This document shows positions 47,201 through 53,200 of a DNA stretch of 64,000 bases, in pieces. Location of the stretch: positions 16,416,420 to 16,480,419 of the forward strand of contig OZ024914.1 in NCBI GenBank assembly GCA_964017125.1. The letters are read 5' to 3'. Position 1 is the stretch's first letter. Each line of letters opens with the position of its first letter. The position numbers and the translations under genes are program-made. The notes beneath the pieces are model-generated. The model did not search any database, had not been told where the DNA came from, and saw only the letters and a program-made list of their open reading frames with translations. The stretch is from Flabesymbios commensalis (taxonomy: Eukaryota; Annelida; Polychaeta; Terebellida; Flabelligeridae).

Positions 47201-50200
47201 ACGTGGTAAGTTTGCTCTACACCCCAGGTCTGGAAACCCTAGTCCTACCCTCAACGTGGTAAGTTTGCTCTACACCCCAGGTCTGGAGACCCTAGTTCTA
47301 CCCTCAACGTGGTAAGTTTGCTCTACACCTCAGGTCTGGAGACCCTAATTCTAAACTTAACGTGGTAAGTTTGCTCTACACCCCAGGTCTGGATACCCTG
47401 ATTCTAAACCTAACGTGGTAAGTTTGCTATACACCCCAGGTCTGGAAACCCTAGTCCTACCCTCAACGTGGTAAGTTTGCTCTACACCCCAGGTCTGGAG
47501 ACCCTAGTTCTACCCTCAACGTGGTAAGTTTGCTCTACACCCAAGGTCTGGAGACCCTAGTTCTAAACTTAACGTGGTAAGTTTGCTGTACACCCCAGGT
47601 CTGGAGACCCTAGTCCTACCCTCAACGTGGTAAGTTTGCATTACACCCCAGGTCTGGAGACCCTAGTCCTACCCTCAACGTGGTAAGTTTGCTCTACACC
47701 CCAGGTCTGGAAACCCTAGTCCTACCCTCAACGTGGTAAGTTTGCTCCACAACCCCAGGTCTGGAGACCCTAGTTCTACCCTCAACGTGGTAAGTTTGCT
47801 CTACACCCCAGGTCTGGAGACCCTAGTTCTAAGCTTAACGTGGTAAGTTTGCTCTACACCCCAGGTCTGGAAACCCTAGTCCTACCCTCAACGTGGTAAG
47901 TTTGCTCTACACCCCAGGTCTGGAAACCCTAGTCCTACCCTCAACGTGGTAAGTTTGCTCTACACCCCAGGTCTAGAGACCCTAGTTCTACCCTCAACGT
48001 GGTAAGTTTGCTCTACACCCCAGGTCTGGAGACCCTAGTTCTACCCTCAACGTGGTAAGTTTGCTCTACACCCCAGGTCTGGAAACCCTAGTCCTACCCT
48101 CAACGTGGTAAGTTTGCTCTACACCCCAGGTCTGGAGACCCTAGTTCTACCCTCAACGTGGTAAGTTTGCTCTACACCTCAGGTCTGGAGACCCTAATTC
48201 TAAACTTAACGTGGTAAGCTTGCTCTACACCCCAGGTCTGGATACCCTGATTCTAAACCTAACGTGGTAAGTTTGCTATACACCCCAGGTCTGGAAACCC
48301 TAGTCCTACCCTCAACGTGGTAAGTTTGCTCTACACCCCAGGTCTGGAGACCCTAGTTCTACCCTCAACGTGGTAAGTTTGCTCTACACCCAAGGTCTGG
48401 AGACCCTAGTTCTAAACTTAACGTGGTAAGTTTGCTGTACACCCCAGGTCTGGAGACCCTAGTCCTACCCTCAACGTGGTAAGTTTGCATTACACCCCAG
48501 GTCTGGAGACCCTAGTCCTACCCTCAACGTGGTAAGTTTGCTCTACACCCCAGGTCTGGAAACCCTAGTCCTACCCTCAACGTGGTAAGTTTGCTCCACA
48601 ACCCCAGGTCTGGAGACCCTAGTTCTACCCTCAACGTGGTAAGTTTGCTCTACACCCCAGGTCTGGAGACCCTAGTTCTAAGCTTAACGTGGTAAGTTTG
48701 CTCTACACCCCAGGTCTGGAAACCCTAGTCCTACCCTCAACGTGGTAAGTTTGCTCTACACCCCAGGTCTGGAAACCCTAGTCCTACCCTCAACGTGGTA
48801 AGTTTGCTCTACACCCCAGGTCTAGAGACCCTAGTTCTACCCTCAACGTGGTAAGTTTGCTCTACACCTCAGGTCTGGAGACCCTAATTCTAAACTTAAC
48901 GTGGTAAGTTTGCTCTACATCCCATGTCTGGATACCCTAATTCTAAACTTAACGTGGTAAGTTTGCTCTACACCCCAGGTCTGGAAACCCTAGTCCTACC
49001 CTCAACGTGGTAAGTTTGCTCTACACCCCAGGTCTGGAGACCCTAGTTCTAAACTTTACGTGGTAAGTTTGCTCTACACCCCAGGTCTGGAGACCCTAGC
49101 TCTAAACTTAACGTGGTAAGTTTGCTCTACACCCCAGGTATGGAGACTCTAGTTCAAAACACAACGTGGTAAGTTTTCTCTACACCTCAGGTCTAGAGAC
49201 CCTAGTCCTACCCTCAACGTGGTAAGTTTTCTCTACACCCCAGGTCTGGAGACCCTAGTCCTACCCTCAACGTGGTAAGTTTTCTCTACACCCCAGGTCT
49301 GGAGACCCTAGTCCTACCCTCAACGTGGTAAGTTTGCTCTACACCTCAGGTCTGGAGACCCTAATTCTAAACTTAACGTGGTAAGTTTGCTCTACACCCC
49401 AGGTCTGGAGACCCTAGTTCTACCCTCAACGTGGTAAGTTTGCTCTACACCCCAGGTCTGGAAACCCTAGTCCTACCCTCAACGTGGTAAGTTTGCTCTA
49501 CACCCCAGGTCTGGAGACCCTAGTTCTACCCTCAACGTGGTAAGTTTGCTCTACTCCTCAGGTCTGGAGACCCTAATTCTAAACTTAACGTGGTAAGTTT
49601 GCTCTACACCCCAGGTCTGGATACCCTGATTCTAAACCTAACGTGGTAAGTTTGCTCTACACCCCAGGTCTGGAAACCCTAGTCCTACCCTCAACGTGGT
49701 AAGTTTGCTCTACACCCCAGGTCTGGAGACCCTAGTTCTACCCTCAACGTGGTAAGTTTGCTCTACACCCAAGGTCTGGAGACCCTAGTTCTAAACTTAA
49801 CGTGGTAAGTTTGCTCTACACCCCAGGTCTGGAGACCCTAGTCCTACCCTCAACGTGGTAAGTTTGCATTACACCCCAGGTCTGGAGACCCTAGTCCTAC
49901 CCTCAACGTGGTAAGTTTGCTCTACACCTCAGGTCTGGAGACCCTAATTCTAAACTTAACGTGGTAAGTTTTCTCTACACCCCAGGTCTGGAAACCCTAG
50001 TCCTACCCTCAACGTGGTAAGTTTGCTCTACACCCCAGGTCTGGAGACCCTAGTTCTACCCTCAACGTGGTAAGTTTGCTCTACACCCCAGGTCTGGAAA
50101 CCCTAGTCCTACCCTCAACGTGGTAAGTTTGCTCTACACCCCAGGTCTGGAGACCCTAGTTCTACCCTCAACGTGGTAAGTTTGCTCTACACCTCAGGTC

Positions 50201-53200
50201 TGGAGACCCTAATTCTAAACTTAACGTGGTAAGTTTGCTCTACACCCCAGGTCTGGATACCCTGATTCTAAACCTAACGTGGTAAGTTTGCTCTACACCC
50301 CAGGTCTGGAAACCCTAGTCCTACCCTCAACGTGGTAAGTTTGCTCTACACCCCAGGTCTGGAGACCCTAGTTCTACCCTCAACGTGGTAAGTTTGCTCT
50401 ACACCCAAGGTCTGGAGACCCTAGTTCTAAACTTAACGTGGTAAGTTTGCTGTACACCCCAGGTCTGGAGACCCTAGTCCTACCCTCAACGTGGTAAGTT
50501 TGCATTACACCCCAGGTCTGGAGACCCTAGTCCTACCCTCAACGTGGTAAGTTTGCTCTACACCCCAGGTCTGGAAACCCTAGTCCTACCCTCAACGTGG
50601 TAAGTTTGCTCTACACCCCAGGTCTGGAGACCCTAGTTCTACCCTCAACGTGGTAAGTTTGCTCTACACCCCAGGTCTGGAGACCCTAGTTCTAAGCTTA
50701 ACGTGGTAAGTTTTCTCTACACCCCAGGTCTGGAGACCCTAGTCCTACCCTCAACGTGATAAGTTTCTAATGTAGTATTTTATTCTGATCCACATCTCAA
50801 GTCTGAAGACACTAGTCCAAACCTCTACGTGGTAAGTTTCTACTATTCTGAGGTATAAAGGCGGTCCCTGCGCAGAAAGGGTTAATCACGATATATTCGT
50901 AGATCTGAATATAATCGGGGCTGCGCGCCTCGTACATTCGGATCCACAAATCTATCTAATTCATTACTTTCTCCCTGACTTACTCTCTTTTAGGCATGGG
51001 CTGCGAATTACTGGGTGTCAAAGGGAATGCCGAAGAAAAAGCTGGTGATAGGTGTGCCGGCATACGGGCGTACATACAGATTATCCCGGTCTGGACAGTT
51101 CAACCTTGGAGCTGCGGCGAGTGGCCCTGGAAATCCTGGACCTTATACATATGAATCTGGATTTCTCGCTTATTATGAAGTCAGTATACTAATATCTTAG
51201 TGTTTAATAACACTTGTTTAACGAGTTAATTATTAAAAGTATAACATACGCCTTTAATCTGGAAATAATGATTTTTTTGCGACTTTAATTTCATATGTGA
51301 CTCCAGTGACGTGATGCTTATTGTGTAACTGGTAGTTCACACATAATTTCATTAAATTCGTATTTTCATGATATAAGAACTTCCGAAACATTAGGATTTT
51401 CCAGAAAATATGTTATTCATGGTTCCAAGTTTCATGTAAAATTGATTTAATTTTATTCACTTTAGAACTTGTATGTTTTACACAAGTACAAAGTGAGTAA
51501 AATTTAATCACTTTCTATATTAACCCTTTAAGCCCTCACGATGCATTAAAACATCATTTTACATCCCTGAAAGCAGACTTAATTTTCCTACAACCAAGGG
51601 TTTTAGAATGAATATTTCCATGAAACTGGTCTACCAATACATGACAATTTTCTTTACTTTTTCACCTACTTCAAGTCATCTTCATCCACTACAAGTCGAG
51701 AATTGCGACAGCAATTCGCGGCTTGTAGTGAATGAAGATGACAATGGTAAATTCAGGCTTGAAAGGGTTAAGATTTATATAATCACAATGGTTTTGATTA
51801 CACGTGGCTTTTATTGATAGTTCACATTTTCTGCACAACAATGCGTGACTTAACCATTAAAGCGCTGAAATATTTCTATATAAACGAAGAGAGCGAAGAG
51901 TTTTTGTTCATTTTGAAATCATCATAAATGTCTAAGTCAGCTCTGTCTGCTTCACTTAAATACCTATGTTATGGGTATGTGGCCATTATCAATAGTTTCC
52001 CCTTTCAGTGCGGGGATGTCAGCTTCTAACGTCTAAAGTCGATCCCCGCGCAAGGTTTAAATTCAATAGCTTAAGTAAGTGTTAGACCTCCTAATAATGC
52101 CTATGCGCGTCACTTACACCTATTTAGAAAAATAACACGTGTTCAATTCATATATTTTAGGTATGTGATAAAATTACTGCTTCCGACTCTACCCGAAAGG
52201 AGCGATTTACAGAAGAACAAAAAGTGCCTTACATGCGATATCAGACTAGCCAATGGATAGGATACGAAAATGAGAGGAGTGCTACAATAAAGGTATAAAC
52301 ACAGTGTTGTTTTAGCGTTGGATGAGCATCGAAAACGGTGGATCAAGATTAGAACAACATTGAGTCAATTTATCGACTCTTTTCGGATATTTTAATAAGT
52401 ATAGGGCCTACATTTTGAAAACAATTGTATCTTCATAAAACTACCAATTGTAGACAAAGTTTATTCAGAGCAGCCTTCGTGTGTTTATGATGATATGACT
52501 GTTGTGTTTAAAATCTTTGGTGACGTGATTATTAACCCAATGTTATTTTAGGGTTTGGCCAGCGTCGAAAACGTTTTTTTTTGTGACATTGTGATAAATG
52601 TAGGGCCTATATTTTGGAAGCAATTGTATCATCAATAATTTACGAAAGGTGGAAAATTCACAGATGAAGATAGGTGTTATTTTTCCAGCGCATTCTTCGT
52701 ACGTTTAGGTATTAAATACGTGGGTGTTGACCCCTTGCGTCCTCACGATGCATCAAAGACTCATTTTAAATTCCTGAAAACAGACTTAATTTTTCTATAA
52801 CAAAGGGGTTGTAGAAGAAAAATTTCCATGAAACTGTTTTACCAATAGGCCTACATAGGCTACATAGGCCCTCGTGATATCCATGTATATTTAACACACA
52901 TGAAATTCTTCTAATTTATATTCACCTCGTTATGTCAATTTCTGCTGCAATTCTCAGCTTAAGGTGAATGATAATGATGTAATTTTATAAAAAAAAGCAT
53001 ACTACAGTGCATAGCGAAATAAAACAAACAAAAAATGTCCTTTATATATTGTGATCATTAACCCTTTCACCCTATATAGTCGCCACTATTGTCGCTTTAA
53101 TCTGTTTATTACCTGATTAAATCACAGTTATTGGGAATGAAATGTGTGTTTAAATATAAATGTTTGCAAATGTTTGGCCTCCAATTAAACAGATAATTAG

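Noticed and set aside
44882-50767. CRISPR-like array or repeated protein domain
   Set aside because: Units are head-to-tail 53-mers without unique spacers, in a eukaryotic intron. 53 is not a multiple of three and units carry stops, so they encode no repeat protein.
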